Source: Actinomycetes bacterium
GTDB lineage: Bacteria > Actinomycetota > Actinomycetes > Propionibacteriales > Propionibacteriaceae
Direction: 5' to 3'
NCBI GenBank assembly: GCA_023393755.1
Contig: JAEXCA010000020.1
Span: 1-11,908 of the forward strand
Length of the DNA: 11,908 nt
Below, piece by piece: positions 1 to 6,322 of this stretch. The notes under the pieces were generated by a model. It was not told the DNA's origin. It did no database searches and saw nothing but the letters and a program-made list of their open reading frames with translations. Within the stretch, counting starts at the first letter, position 1. The number at the start of each line of letters is the position of its first letter. The translations under genes and the position numbers were made by a program.

Positions 1-78
1 CCTTGCCCACCGGGTCAGCTGCTCCCGCTCCTCATCACTGAGCACGAGCGGGGTCTTCGGACGTCCAGTACGCGGCAT
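1..78 (-). CDS. IS630-family transposase, N-terminal fragment (runs off window)
   Basis: Reading leftward from an ATG at 78-76, the 26 visible codons begin MPRTGRPKTPLVLSDEER and continue to LTRWAR. This closely resembles the N-terminus of actinobacterial IS630-family (Tc1/mariner-like, DDE) transposases, which usually start with a short basic MPRxGRP segment, then a hydrophobic stretch and a helix around LxxWAR that leads into the helix-turn-helix domain. The catalytic DDE region lies outside the window, so it is not possible to say whether the gene is intact or frameshifted. It is transcribed away from the lipoprotein genes. The family call comes from pattern recognition of a short N-terminus, so it is good but not certain. 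Confidence 0.72.
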   Translation of the reverse strand, partial: MPRTGRPKTPLVLSDEEREQLTRWAR

Positions 79-110
79 ACCCCATTCTACAACTTACCCA
101 ATGAATTACT
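1..110 (-). mobile_element. Probable left end of an IS630-type insertion sequence
   Basis: The DNA just upstream of the transposase start (79-110) is more AT-rich than the rest of the window and would hold the terminal inverted repeat and the IS boundary. IS630 elements insert at TA dinucleotides, and TA occurs at 107-108 (within ATTACT). The other end of the element is outside the window, so the inverted repeat cannot be verified and the right boundary given here is a guess. Confidence 0.35.
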
Positions 111-127
111 GGCGCATGACACTAGCC

Positions 128-145
128 GGGACGACAGCCTCGTCC
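128..145. promoter_or_regulatory. Hairpin in the leader of lipoprotein gene 1
   Basis: GGACGA at 129-134 pairs perfectly with TCGTCC at 140-145 around a 5-base loop. The same arm pair recurs upstream of lipoprotein gene 2 (1622-1651). It lies just before a purine-rich AAGGAAAGG (154-162) and an in-frame ATG at 167. The role is unknown; it could be an mRNA structure or a protein-binding site. GGGACGA also occurs inside coding sequence in this GC-rich DNA, so coincidence is possible. Confidence 0.3.
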
Positions 146-353
146 AGCCACACAAGGAAAGGTGCCATGCCTGTGCCCTCGCCGCGGCCATCGCGAGGAC
201 CGTCCGCGCACCATTCCTGTCACGAACGCCGCCGGTCACGCGTGGTGATCTGCAACGGTTCCGCAATTCCGATCGTGGAACCAGGCCAGTCCCCTGGACG
301 ACCGCTGCGCTCCGCGCCCGCGGTGCGACGTCCGGGTGAGCCACCAGCGACCC

Positions 354-357
354 GAGG
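354..357 (+). promoter_or_regulatory. Ribosome binding site that decides the start of lipoprotein 1
   Basis: GAGG lies 7 bases before ATG 365. That ATG is followed directly by a lipoprotein signal peptide, so it is preferred over the upstream in-frame ATGs at 101 and 167, which would bury the signal peptide inside the protein. Confidence 0.6.
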
Positions 358-364
358 ACGTGGG

Positions 365-1417
365 ATGTCACGCAACCGAACCCGGCTGGCGGCGGCCGCC
401 ATCGCGGTGCTTCCGCTCGTCGGTTGCACGAGCCCGCAGCCCGGTGGTGACCAGCCGGGCACCGGACCGTCCACCGACCCCGGCGGCGAGCCGAAGCTCA
501 GCCACCCCGATGGCCCGCTCCACCCGTACCGCGCGCTGATCCTCGGCGGCGGCCTACCGCCCAACGCCAGCGAGCAGGAGCGCCTGCGGCACCACCTCAA
601 GCAGCAGAACCAGATCGAGGAGCTGATCGCAGCCTGCATGGCGAAGGAGGGCTTCGACTACATCGCCCGGATCGAGAACGAGGAGGTGGTGCAGCCGGAG
701 TCGGAGGAACACAGCTGGGAGCCGGAGGATCGCACCTGGGTCTCCCGCTACGGCTACGGGCTGCTGGACTACCCCGGACGGCTGCCACCCAACCAGGAGC
801 CCGACGTCCGGGACGAGGACGAAGGGCCACCGATGACCGAGTCCGAGGAGCAGGCCTACCAGGAGGCGCTCTTCGGCCCGGAGCGCACCGAGGACGAGGA
901 GTACGACTGGCGCAATCACGGCTGCCGTGGCGCCGCCGAGCACGAGGTGATCGGCTACCAGGCCGGCCTGGACGTGGAGAACCAGCCGATCATCCAGGCC
1001 ATCCAGGAGTTCTACTTCGGCGACGAGCTGCGCTCCGATCCGGCCTTCGCGTCGCTGGACGCCGAATGGGCGCGCTGCATGGCCGACCACGACTACCCGG
1101 GCTTCCGGGCGCAGTACGAGGCCCGGCAGTCGATCGAGGAACTGCTCAACGGCTACTACCCCGCCGATGAGGATTCCGACACCCGGGATCCGCGCCTGAA
1201 GGATCCGGCGTTCGCCACCCTGGACGACCCGGCGTACGCCGAGATCGCCGAGCAGGAGGTGGCGATCGCCGTGGTCGATCTCGACTGCCGCGACCAGACC
1301 GACTACAACGACCGCCACCTCCGCATCCAGTTCGACCTGGAACGGCAGTTCATCGAGGACCACCAGGAGGAACTGGACGCCCTGCGGGTCCGCGCCGAAC
1401 AGAGCCGGAAGCGCTAG
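365..1417 (+). CDS. Four-cysteine acidic lipoprotein, paralogue 1 (unknown function)
   Basis: 350 residues. The start at 365 gives a short basic N-terminus (MSRNRTR), a hydrophobic core and a lipobox LVGC with Cys21, so the mature protein should be lipidated and anchored outside the cytoplasmic membrane. A proline/glycine-rich linker follows (about 22-55), then a very acidic, mostly helical domain. Conserved features shared with the next two genes are Cys91 (CMAKEGFDY), the WEPEDRTWVSRYGYG block (118-132), Cys187 (GCRGAAEHE), Cys238 (CMADHDYPGF) and Cys308 (DCRDQTDY), with a helical tail ending EELDALRVRAEQ. Four cysteines in an exported protein suggest two disulfides (inference). It is the most divergent of the three paralogues and has its own 294-base gap before gene 2. 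I do not recognise a named family. The position upstream of an ABC export-type cassette suggests an accessory or substrate-binding role. Confidence 0.85.
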   Translation: MSRNRTRLAAAAIAVLPLVGCTSPQPGGDQPGTGPSTDPGGEPKLSHPDGPLHPYRALILGGGLPPNASEQERLRHHLKQQNQIEELIAACMAKEGFDYIARIENEEVVQPESEEHSWEPEDRTWVSRYGYGLLDYPGRLPPNQEPDVRDEDEGPPMTESEEQAYQEALFGPERTEDEEYDWRNHGCRGAAEHEVIGYQAGLDVENQPIIQAIQEFYFGDELRSDPAFASLDAEWARCMADHDYPGFRAQYEARQSIEELLNGYYPADEDSDTRDPRLKDPAFATLDDPAYAEIAEQEVAIAVVDLDCRDQTDYNDRHLRIQFDLERQFIEDHQEELDALRVRAEQSRKR

Positions 1418-1565
1418 TGGGGACAGCGACGATGACCGCCATCCGCCTCCGCCGAACCTCGGTGGATGCCACCCGCCGGACGAGCGGGGCCCGCCCGTGC
1501 CCACCGGGCGCATCTTTAGCCGTTCTTCAGCCTCGCCACCGCTCCGGCTTAAGGGTGTTGTGATG

Positions 1566-1576
1566 TGGTCAGACCA
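1566..1576. promoter_or_regulatory. Perfect palindrome, candidate GntR/FadR-type operator
   Basis: TGGTCAGACCA is a perfect inverted repeat (5-base arms around A) in the gap before lipoprotein gene 2. It fits the TGGTNNNACCA core bound by FadR-subfamily GntR regulators. No regulator gene is visible in the window, so the assignment rests on the motif and its intergenic position alone. Confidence 0.35.
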
Positions 1577-1621
1577 TGAGCGAGCGCCGTGTCCGCCAAC
1601 CCGTGCCAGGTTTCGGCCCAC

Positions 1622-1660
1622 GGGACGATGCCCTGTCGTCCGCAGGGACGACGCGGTCCC
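1622..1660 (+). promoter_or_regulatory. Overlapping alternative hairpins upstream of lipoprotein gene 2
   Basis: Four segments can pair in exclusive ways. GGACGA 1623-1628 pairs with TCGTCC 1636-1641; the same TCGTCC can instead pair with GGACGA 1646-1651; and GGGAC 1645-1649 can pair with GTCCC 1656-1660. The 1:2 plus 3:4 versus 2:3 layout resembles a transcription attenuator, but no U-run follows, so it may equally be a binding site or chance in GC-rich DNA. Confidence 0.3.
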
Positions 1661-1670
1661 GCACCGGCTC

Positions 1671-1710
1671 ACAGTAAGTTGACAGAGAAGCCCCACGACC
1701 AAGGAAGACC
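1671..1710 (+). repeat. Duplicated leader, copy A (before lipoprotein 2)
   Basis: The core ACAGTAAGTTGACAG (1671-1685) and the downstream CGACCAAGGAAGACC recur at 2781-2820 ahead of lipoprotein gene 3. TAAGTT (1675-1680) fits the loose actinobacterial -10 pattern TANNNT, which would leave a short leader containing the ribosome binding site AAGGAAG (1701-1707). No convincing -35 accompanies it. The unit is best read as the conserved 5' leader carried along in the gene duplication. Confidence 0.6.
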
Positions 1711-1711
1711 G

Positions 1712-2752
1712 ATGGCCCCAACCCGCTCCCTCGCCGCGCTGATCGTGGCCGCCACGCTCGCGCTCACCGGCTGCGGTGGCGGCGACGGCAACGACGGCAA
1801 GCTCGACTACGAGGATTCGCCGCTGTCGAAGTACCTCTCGGAGATCTTCAGCTACGGGCTCTCCCCCGACGCCACCCAGGAGGAGCAGCAGCAGTTCTTC
1901 GACGAGCAGCAGCGCCGGACCGAGGAGCTGGTCGCCAAGTGCATGACCGAGCAGGGCTTCGAGTACGTCCCGAACACCAACAACGGCGGGACCATCGTGT
2001 TCTCCGACGACGAGAGCGAGAACATGTGGCGTCCCGACGACCGGGACTGGGTGGAGAAGTACGGCTACGGCGCGGTCAACAGCCCCTGGCAGGAACAGAA
2101 CCAGAACCCGGAGCCGGAGGCCTCGGCACCCCCTTCGGACCCCAACAGCGAGTACGTCGAAACCCTGACCGAGTCGGAGCAGCAGGCCTACTACGAGGCC
2201 CTCTACGGCAAGCCCCAGGAGCCGGACCCGGGGGCGGACCCGGACGAGCCCCAGGAGTACCGGTGGGAGGACGCCGGCTGCTACGGCAAGGCCCAGCATG
2301 AGTCGCAGGGCGACAACCCGTGGGAGCAGAAGGAGAACAAGCCGATCCTGGACGCGCTGGAGAAGTTCTGGACCGACCTGCAGAACGATCCGGGCTTCGT
2401 GAAGCTGGACGCCGACTGGTCGGCCTGCATGGTCGAGGCCGGGTTCGACGGCTTCGCCAAGCAGGCGGACGCGCAGGACTCGATCTACCAGTTGCTGAAC
2501 AAGTACTGGGAGAGCGCCCCGCAGACCGAGGGAGAGCAGAACCCGGACTTCGGCACGATGAAGGATCCGGAGTACGCCAAGATCGCCGAGCAGGAGATCC
2601 CCCTGGCGGTGGCCGATCTGGGCTGCCGGGAGAAGACCGACTACCGCCAGCAGCAGCTGAAGATCCAGTTCGCCGCCGAGGAACAGTTCATCGCCGACCA
2701 CTCCGAAGAGTTGGACGCCATGAAGGCCCGCGCCCAGCAGGGGCGGAAGTAG
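1712..2752 (+). CDS. Four-cysteine acidic lipoprotein, paralogue 2 (unknown function)
   Basis: 346 residues. The ATG at 1712 sits 4 bases after AAGGAAG and opens a textbook lipoprotein signal (MAPTRS, a hydrophobic core, LTGC with Cys21), followed by a Gly-rich linker. The mature part is acidic and rich in Gln, Glu and Tyr. Conserved points are Cys77 (KCMTEQGFEY), a WRPDDRDWVEKYGYG block (106-120), TESEQQAYYEALYG (153-166), Cys190 (GCYGKAQHE), Cys239 (ACMVEAGFDGF), IAEQEIPLAVADLGC ending at Cys305, and a helical, charged C-terminus. It is roughly 70-75% identical by eye to paralogue 3 and clearly more distant from paralogue 1. It is separated from gene 3 by only about 70 bases that contain the repeated leader. 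Function is unknown; an extracytoplasmic lipoprotein working with the downstream transporter is an inference from gene order. Confidence 0.88.
   Translation: MAPTRSLAALIVAATLALTGCGGGDGNDGKLDYEDSPLSKYLSEIFSYGLSPDATQEEQQQFFDEQQRRTEELVAKCMTEQGFEYVPNTNNGGTIVFSDDESENMWRPDDRDWVEKYGYGAVNSPWQEQNQNPEPEASAPPSDPNSEYVETLTESEQQAYYEALYGKPQEPDPGADPDEPQEYRWEDAGCYGKAQHESQGDNPWEQKENKPILDALEKFWTDLQNDPGFVKLDADWSACMVEAGFDGFAKQADAQDSIYQLLNKYWESAPQTEGEQNPDFGTMKDPEYAKIAEQEIPLAVADLGCREKTDYRQQQLKIQFAAEEQFIADHSEELDAMKARAQQGRK
2610..2701 (+). repeat. 92-bp segment identical to 3719-3810
   Basis: Bases 2610-2701 match 3719-3810 without a single difference, covering the fourth conserved cysteine and most of the C-terminal helix of lipoproteins 2 and 3. 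Elsewhere the two genes show many silent differences, so identity at third positions here suggests local gene conversion. Confidence 0.85.
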
Positions 2753-2780
2753 CCGCGGCCCGAGTCCGGCGTCCCGATCC

Positions 2781-2820
2781 ACAGTAAGTTGACAGCGAAC
2801 CCACCGACCAAGGAAGACCA
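2781..2820 (+). repeat. Duplicated leader, copy B (before lipoprotein 3)
   Basis: This is the second copy of the leader found at 1671-1710, with the same ACAGTAAGTTGACAG core and the same AAGGAAGACC ribosome binding region (AAGGAAG 2810-2816, 7 bases before ATG 2824). It marks the left edge of the duplicated unit and may give gene 3 and the downstream transporter genes their own start signal. Confidence 0.6.
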
Positions 2821-2823
2821 CCG

Positions 2824-3864
2824 ATGGCCAGAACCCGCTCCCTCGTCGCGTTGATCGCGGCGGCCACTCTTGCGCTCACCGGTTGCGGTGGTGGGGGCGA
2901 CACCGGCGACGGCAAGCTCGACTACGACGACTCCCCGCTTTCCAGGTATCTCTCGGAGGTCTTCAGCGGCGGGCTCTCCCCCGACGCCACCCCCGAGGAG
3001 CAGCAGCAGTTCTGGGCCGAGCAGCAGCGCAAGATCGAGGAACTCGTCGCGAAGTGCATGACCGCGGAGGGCTTCGAGTACGTCCCGAACAACCCGACCG
3101 TCGACACCCCGATCCCCGCCGAGGAGGAGAACATGTGGCGTCCCGACGAACGGGACTGGGTGGAGAAGTACGGCTACGGCGCGGTCAACAACCCCTGGCA
3201 GGAGCAGAACGGCGGCGAACCGATGCCGATGCCGGAGCCCTCGATGGCACCGGATCCCAACGGCGAGTACGTCGAGAGCCTGACCGAAGCCGAGCAGCAG
3301 GCCTACTACGAGGCCCTCTACGGCAAGCCGGTCGAGCCCCAGCCGGGCGAGGAGGAGGACTACGAGTACAACTGGGAGAACGGCGGCTGCTACGGACGGG
3401 CCCAGCACGAGGTGAGCGGCGACAACCCGTGGGACATGAAGGAGAACAAGCCGATCATGGAGGCGATCCAGAAGTTCTACGAGACGATGTCCTCCAACCC
3501 CGAGTTCGCCAAGCTCGACGCCGACTGGTCGGCCTGCATGGCCGAGGCCGGGTTCGACGGGTTCAAGGTCCAGCAGGATGCCGCTGATTCGATCTACGAG
3601 CTGATCAACAAGTACTGGGAGGGTGTCCCCCAGACCGACGGCGAACAGGATCCGACCCTGGGCACGATGAAGGACCCGGAGTTCGCCAAGATCGCCGAGC
3701 AGGAGATTCCGCTGGCCCTGGCCGATCTGGGCTGCCGGGAGAAGACCGACTACCGCCAGCAGCAGCTGAAGATCCAGTTCGCCGCCGAGGAACAGTTCAT
3801 CGCCGACCACAAGGAAGAGCTGGACGCCATGAAGGCCCGCGCCGAGCAGGGACGCAAGCAGTGA
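2824..3864 (+). CDS. Four-cysteine acidic lipoprotein, paralogue 3 (unknown function)
   Basis: 346 residues. It starts at ATG 2824 after AAGGAAG; the signal peptide MARTRS plus a hydrophobic core ends in LTGC (Cys21), predicting a membrane-anchored exported lipoprotein. It has the same plan as paralogue 2: Cys78 (KCMTAEGFEY), WRPDERDWVEKYGYG (105-119), TEAEQQAYYEALYG (154-167), Cys189 (GCYGRAQHE), Cys238 (ACMAEAGFDGF) and Cys304 (LGCREKTDY). The linker around 131-145 is Met/Pro-rich (GGEPMPMPEPSMAP) and differs from paralogue 2. The stop codon TGA (3862-3864) overlaps the GTG start of the adaptor gene, so translation of this lipoprotein is directly coupled to the transporter. That is the strongest evidence that the lipoprotein family works with it. 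No enzymatic motif is seen and no named family is recognised. Confidence 0.9.
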   Translation: MARTRSLVALIAAATLALTGCGGGGDTGDGKLDYDDSPLSRYLSEVFSGGLSPDATPEEQQQFWAEQQRKIEELVAKCMTAEGFEYVPNNPTVDTPIPAEEENMWRPDERDWVEKYGYGAVNNPWQEQNGGEPMPMPEPSMAPDPNGEYVESLTEAEQQAYYEALYGKPVEPQPGEEEDYEYNWENGGCYGRAQHEVSGDNPWDMKENKPIMEAIQKFYETMSSNPEFAKLDADWSACMAEAGFDGFKVQQDAADSIYELINKYWEGVPQTDGEQDPTLGTMKDPEFAKIAEQEIPLALADLGCREKTDYRQQQLKIQFAAEEQFIADHKEELDAMKARAEQGRKQ

Positions 3865-5591
3865 CCCAGGAATACCGCAACGAGGATCCCACCCTGTCCG
3901 ACGCCCTGTTGGCCGAGCCCGAACCGGCCGGCGAACCCGACCCGGCCCCGCCCCGGACGAAGGGGCTGGGCCGGGTCTTCCGTGGAAACCGGGCCCTGTG
4001 GGTCACCTCCCTGGTGGCCGTGCTCTGCCTGGTCGCCGGCCTGGTGGTCGGCCGCTTCGTGATGTCGCCGGCCGATGCCGCCGAGAACACCAACGCCCCC
4101 AAGCCCGGGTACATCACCGTCCCGGTCGAGTACGGCGAGTTGAGCAACGACGTGACCCTGCGCGGGCAGGTCGGCTACGCCGACGCCACCGAGGTCAAGC
4201 TGACCGCCAGCGAACTGGCCGAGGCAGCCGTGGTGACCGGCCACGTTCCGGCGGTCGGCGACGACCTGGAGGCGGGCTCGATCGCCCTGGAGATCGCCGG
4301 ACGGCCGGTCTTCGTGCTGCCCGGGCAACTGCCCTCCTACCGCACGCTGCGGATCGGCATGTCGGGCCCGGACGTGACCCAGCTGAAGAAGGCGCTGGCG
4401 GCCGTCGGGATCAACGCCGGCAAGGGCGACACCTTCGACCGCGCCCTGGCCGACGGCATCCGGAAGCTGTACTCCGACGCCGGCTACACCCCGGCGGTGA
4501 GCGCCGAGGCGAAGGCCGGCGTCGATGCCGCGCGGCAGGCGGTCCGGGACGCGGACAAGGCAGTGACGGACGCGAAGATCGCCCTCAAGCAGGCCGGCCA
4601 GGGCCCGTCCGACGCCACCAGGCGCCAGTGGAAGGCCACGGTGGATTCGGCCCGGCGGGGCGTGACCGCCGCGCAACGTGGCGTGGACGCCGCCGCGCTG
4701 GACGTCCAGACCGCCGAGCAGGACGTCCGCAACGCCGAGACCGCCCTGGCGACGGCGCGGACCGGTGGCGATCCGGACGAGATCGCCGAGCGGACCCGCG
4801 ACCTCACCGCCGCGCAGAAGGCGCTCGTGGCCGCCAAGGACGCGCTGGCGAGCTCGTACGAATCCCTCGCCAGCGCGAAGGAATCCGTCGATCTCGCCCT
4901 GGACCAGCAGAAGGAGGCCCTCAAGCCACCGGACGTCTCCGCGGCGAAGGCCGGGGTCAAGGCTGCCGAGCAGCAGCGGGTGGACGCCGGCAAGCAACTG
5001 AGCGAGGCCAAGCGCGCCGCCCTGCCCTACCTGCCGGCGGCCGAGGCGCTCTTCCTGGTCGAACTCCCCCGCCGGGTCGACCAGGTGCTGATCGAGCGCG
5101 GCAGCGTGATCTCCGGCGCGGTGATGACCGTCTCCGGCGCCACCGTCGAACTCACCGGTTCGGCCGCCAAGGCCGACACCGACCTGCTGAAGATCGGCGA
5201 CGAGGCCTTCTTCGAACTCCCGGACGGCACCCAGCACCGCGCGGTGATCGCCAAGATCGACGCCGAGAACGGCGCCAGCCGGGCGACCATCACCTTCACC
5301 CCCGATCCGCTGGAGACCGAGATGATCCAGCAGATCCAGGGCAGCAACGTCCGGGTCCAGGTGCCGGTCGGCGCCACCGACGGCGAGGTGCTGTCGGTGC
5401 CGTACGCCGCGCTCACCGCCGGACCGGGCGGCGAATCCCGCGTCGAGGTGGTCGAGGGCGACCCGAAGGATCCGAAGGCGACCACCCGGCTGGTCGTGGT
5501 GACCACCGGCCTGAAGGCCAACGGCTACGTCGAGGTCACCCCCACCGAGGGCGAACTGAAGGCCGGCGACCTGGTGGTGGTCGGAGCGTGA
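3861..5591 (+). CDS. HlyD/MacA-like membrane adaptor with embedded peptidoglycan-binding-like domain
   Basis: 576 residues, GTG start at 3861 overlapping the previous stop (GTGA), with AGGGA 8 bases upstream. The cytoplasmic N-terminus (1-45) is Pro/Glu-rich; one membrane segment lies at about 46-68. Outside, a beta-rich adaptor segment (about 85-155) leads to a PG_binding_1-like module (about 158-210: RIGMSGPDVTQLKKAL, then TFDRALADGIRKLYSDAGYTP). A long Ala/Lys/Asp-rich coiled coil follows (about 213-388, with helix breaks near 248, 302 and 357). The lipoyl/barrel half returns at about 392-425 (ALFLVELPRRVDQVLIERGSVISG), followed by C-terminal beta domains like the membrane-proximal part of MacA. 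Proteins of this family link an MacB-type permease to outer parts of the envelope. Here the wall-binding module probably replaces contact with an outer-membrane channel (inference). Substrate unknown. Confidence 0.85.
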   Translation: MTQEYRNEDPTLSDALLAEPEPAGEPDPAPPRTKGLGRVFRGNRALWVTSLVAVLCLVAGLVVGRFVMSPADAAENTNAPKPGYITVPVEYGELSNDVTLRGQVGYADATEVKLTASELAEAAVVTGHVPAVGDDLEAGSIALEIAGRPVFVLPGQLPSYRTLRIGMSGPDVTQLKKALAAVGINAGKGDTFDRALADGIRKLYSDAGYTPAVSAEAKAGVDAARQAVRDADKAVTDAKIALKQAGQGPSDATRRQWKATVDSARRGVTAAQRGVDAAALDVQTAEQDVRNAETALATARTGGDPDEIAERTRDLTAAQKALVAAKDALASSYESLASAKESVDLALDQQKEALKPPDVSAAKAGVKAAEQQRVDAGKQLSEAKRAALPYLPAAEALFLVELPRRVDQVLIERGSVISGAVMTVSGATVELTGSAAKADTDLLKIGDEAFFELPDGTQHRAVIAKIDAENGASRATITFTPDPLETEMIQQIQGSNVRVQVPVGATDGEVLSVPYAALTAGPGGESRVEVVEGDPKDPKATTRLVVVTTGLKANGYVEVTPTEGELKAGDLVVVGA

Positions 5592-6322
5592 GACCACAGA
5601 CCGAGGCGGTTCCGGCCGACCCGGCGGAGATGGCCGGCCCGAGTGGGCCGGAGCCGCTGGTCGAGCTGATCGACGTCACCCGGGCCTTTCCCGGCCCGCC
5701 GGAGGTGCAGGCGCTGAAGGACGTCAGCCTCACCCTGGCCCAGGGCGACTACGCCTCGATCGTCGGCCCCAGCGGCTCGGGCAAGTCCACCATGCTGAAC
5801 ATCCTCGGGCTGCTGGACCGTCCCTCGGTGGGGCAGTACCGACTGGCCGGCACCCAGACCGGCGACCTGACCGAGGACGGGCGGGCCGCCGTCCGCGCCC
5901 GGGTGATCGGCTTCGTCTTCCAGGCCTTCCACCTGATGCCGCACCGCAGCGTGCTGGACAACGTCCTGATGCCGATGCTCTACAGCGGAGTCCCCCGGGA
6001 CGAGCGCGAGCCGCGGGCGCGGGCGGCGCTGGAGCGGGTCGGGCTGAGCCACCGGATCAACTTCCTTCCCGGAACCCTGTCGGGCGGCGAGCGGCAGCGC
6101 GTGGCGGTGGCCCGCGCCGTGGTCAGCGGCCCGCGACTGCTGCTGGCCGACGAACCGACCGGCAACCTCGACCAGGCCACCTCCGGCGAGGTGATGGGAC
6201 TGTTCGAGGAGCTCCACTCCGACGGCCTGACGCTGGTGGTCATCACCCACGACCCGCAGATCGCCCAGCGGGCCTCCCGCCGGATCCGGATCCTGGACGG
6301 CCGCCTGACGGAGGCCGCCTGA
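5588..6322 (+). CDS. ABC transporter ATP-binding protein, MacB/LolD type
   Basis: 244 residues from the GTG at 5588, which overlaps the adaptor stop as GTGA. ATG 5630 (residue 15) is an alternative start, but both have poor ribosome binding site spacing, so the coupled GTG is preferred. It is a complete nucleotide-binding domain: Walker A GPSGSGKST (60-68), Q-loop Gln112 in FVFQAFHLMPHRSVLDNV, signature LSGGERQRVAVARA (164-176), Walker B LLLADEP with Asp188/Glu189, D-loop GNLD and H-loop His221 (VITHD). The FQAFHLMPHRSVLDNV type of Q-loop and the PTGNLD motif are typical of the MacB/LolD/FtsE subfamily, whose ATPases drive mechanotransmission through FtsX-fold permeases rather than moving substrate across the membrane. 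It acts on the cytoplasmic face with the next gene product, probably as a dimer. Confidence 0.93.
   Translation: MRPQTEAVPADPAEMAGPSGPEPLVELIDVTRAFPGPPEVQALKDVSLTLAQGDYASIVGPSGSGKSTMLNILGLLDRPSVGQYRLAGTQTGDLTEDGRAAVRARVIGFVFQAFHLMPHRSVLDNVLMPMLYSGVPRDEREPRARAALERVGLSHRINFLPGTLSGGERQRVAVARAVVSGPRLLLADEPTGNLDQATSGEVMGLFEELHSDGLTLVVITHDPQIAQRASRRIRILDGRLTEAA

Noticed and set aside
1492..1510. CGCCCG/CGGGCG hairpin followed by CATCTTT as an intrinsic terminator of lipoprotein gene 1
   Set aside because: The stem is only 6 bp and the T-run is three bases; such hairpins are expected by chance at this GC content, so it is not supported.
1679..1684. TTGACA as a -35 promoter box (also at 2789-2794)
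   Set aside because: The sequence 17 bases downstream is the ribosome binding site AAGGAA rather than a -10 box, and the ATG is too near for a leadered transcript starting from it.
554..2821. Long open frame on the minus strand opposite lipoproteins 1 and 2
   Set aside because: It is a Leu/Val/Arg-rich antisense frame kept open by high-GC codon bias; it spans two plus-strand genes with clear signal peptides and conserved motifs and resembles no known family.
3998..5587. Upstream extension of the ATPase frame through the adaptor gene
   Set aside because: The translation before residue V at 5588 is Arg/Gly-rich noise; ABC homology begins only after 5588, and the adaptor occupies this DNA in another frame.
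3750..5597. 615-codon open frame on the minus strand opposite the adaptor
   Set aside because: It is an antisense shadow of the HlyD-like adaptor with Gly/Arg/Val-rich low-complexity translation and no start signals.
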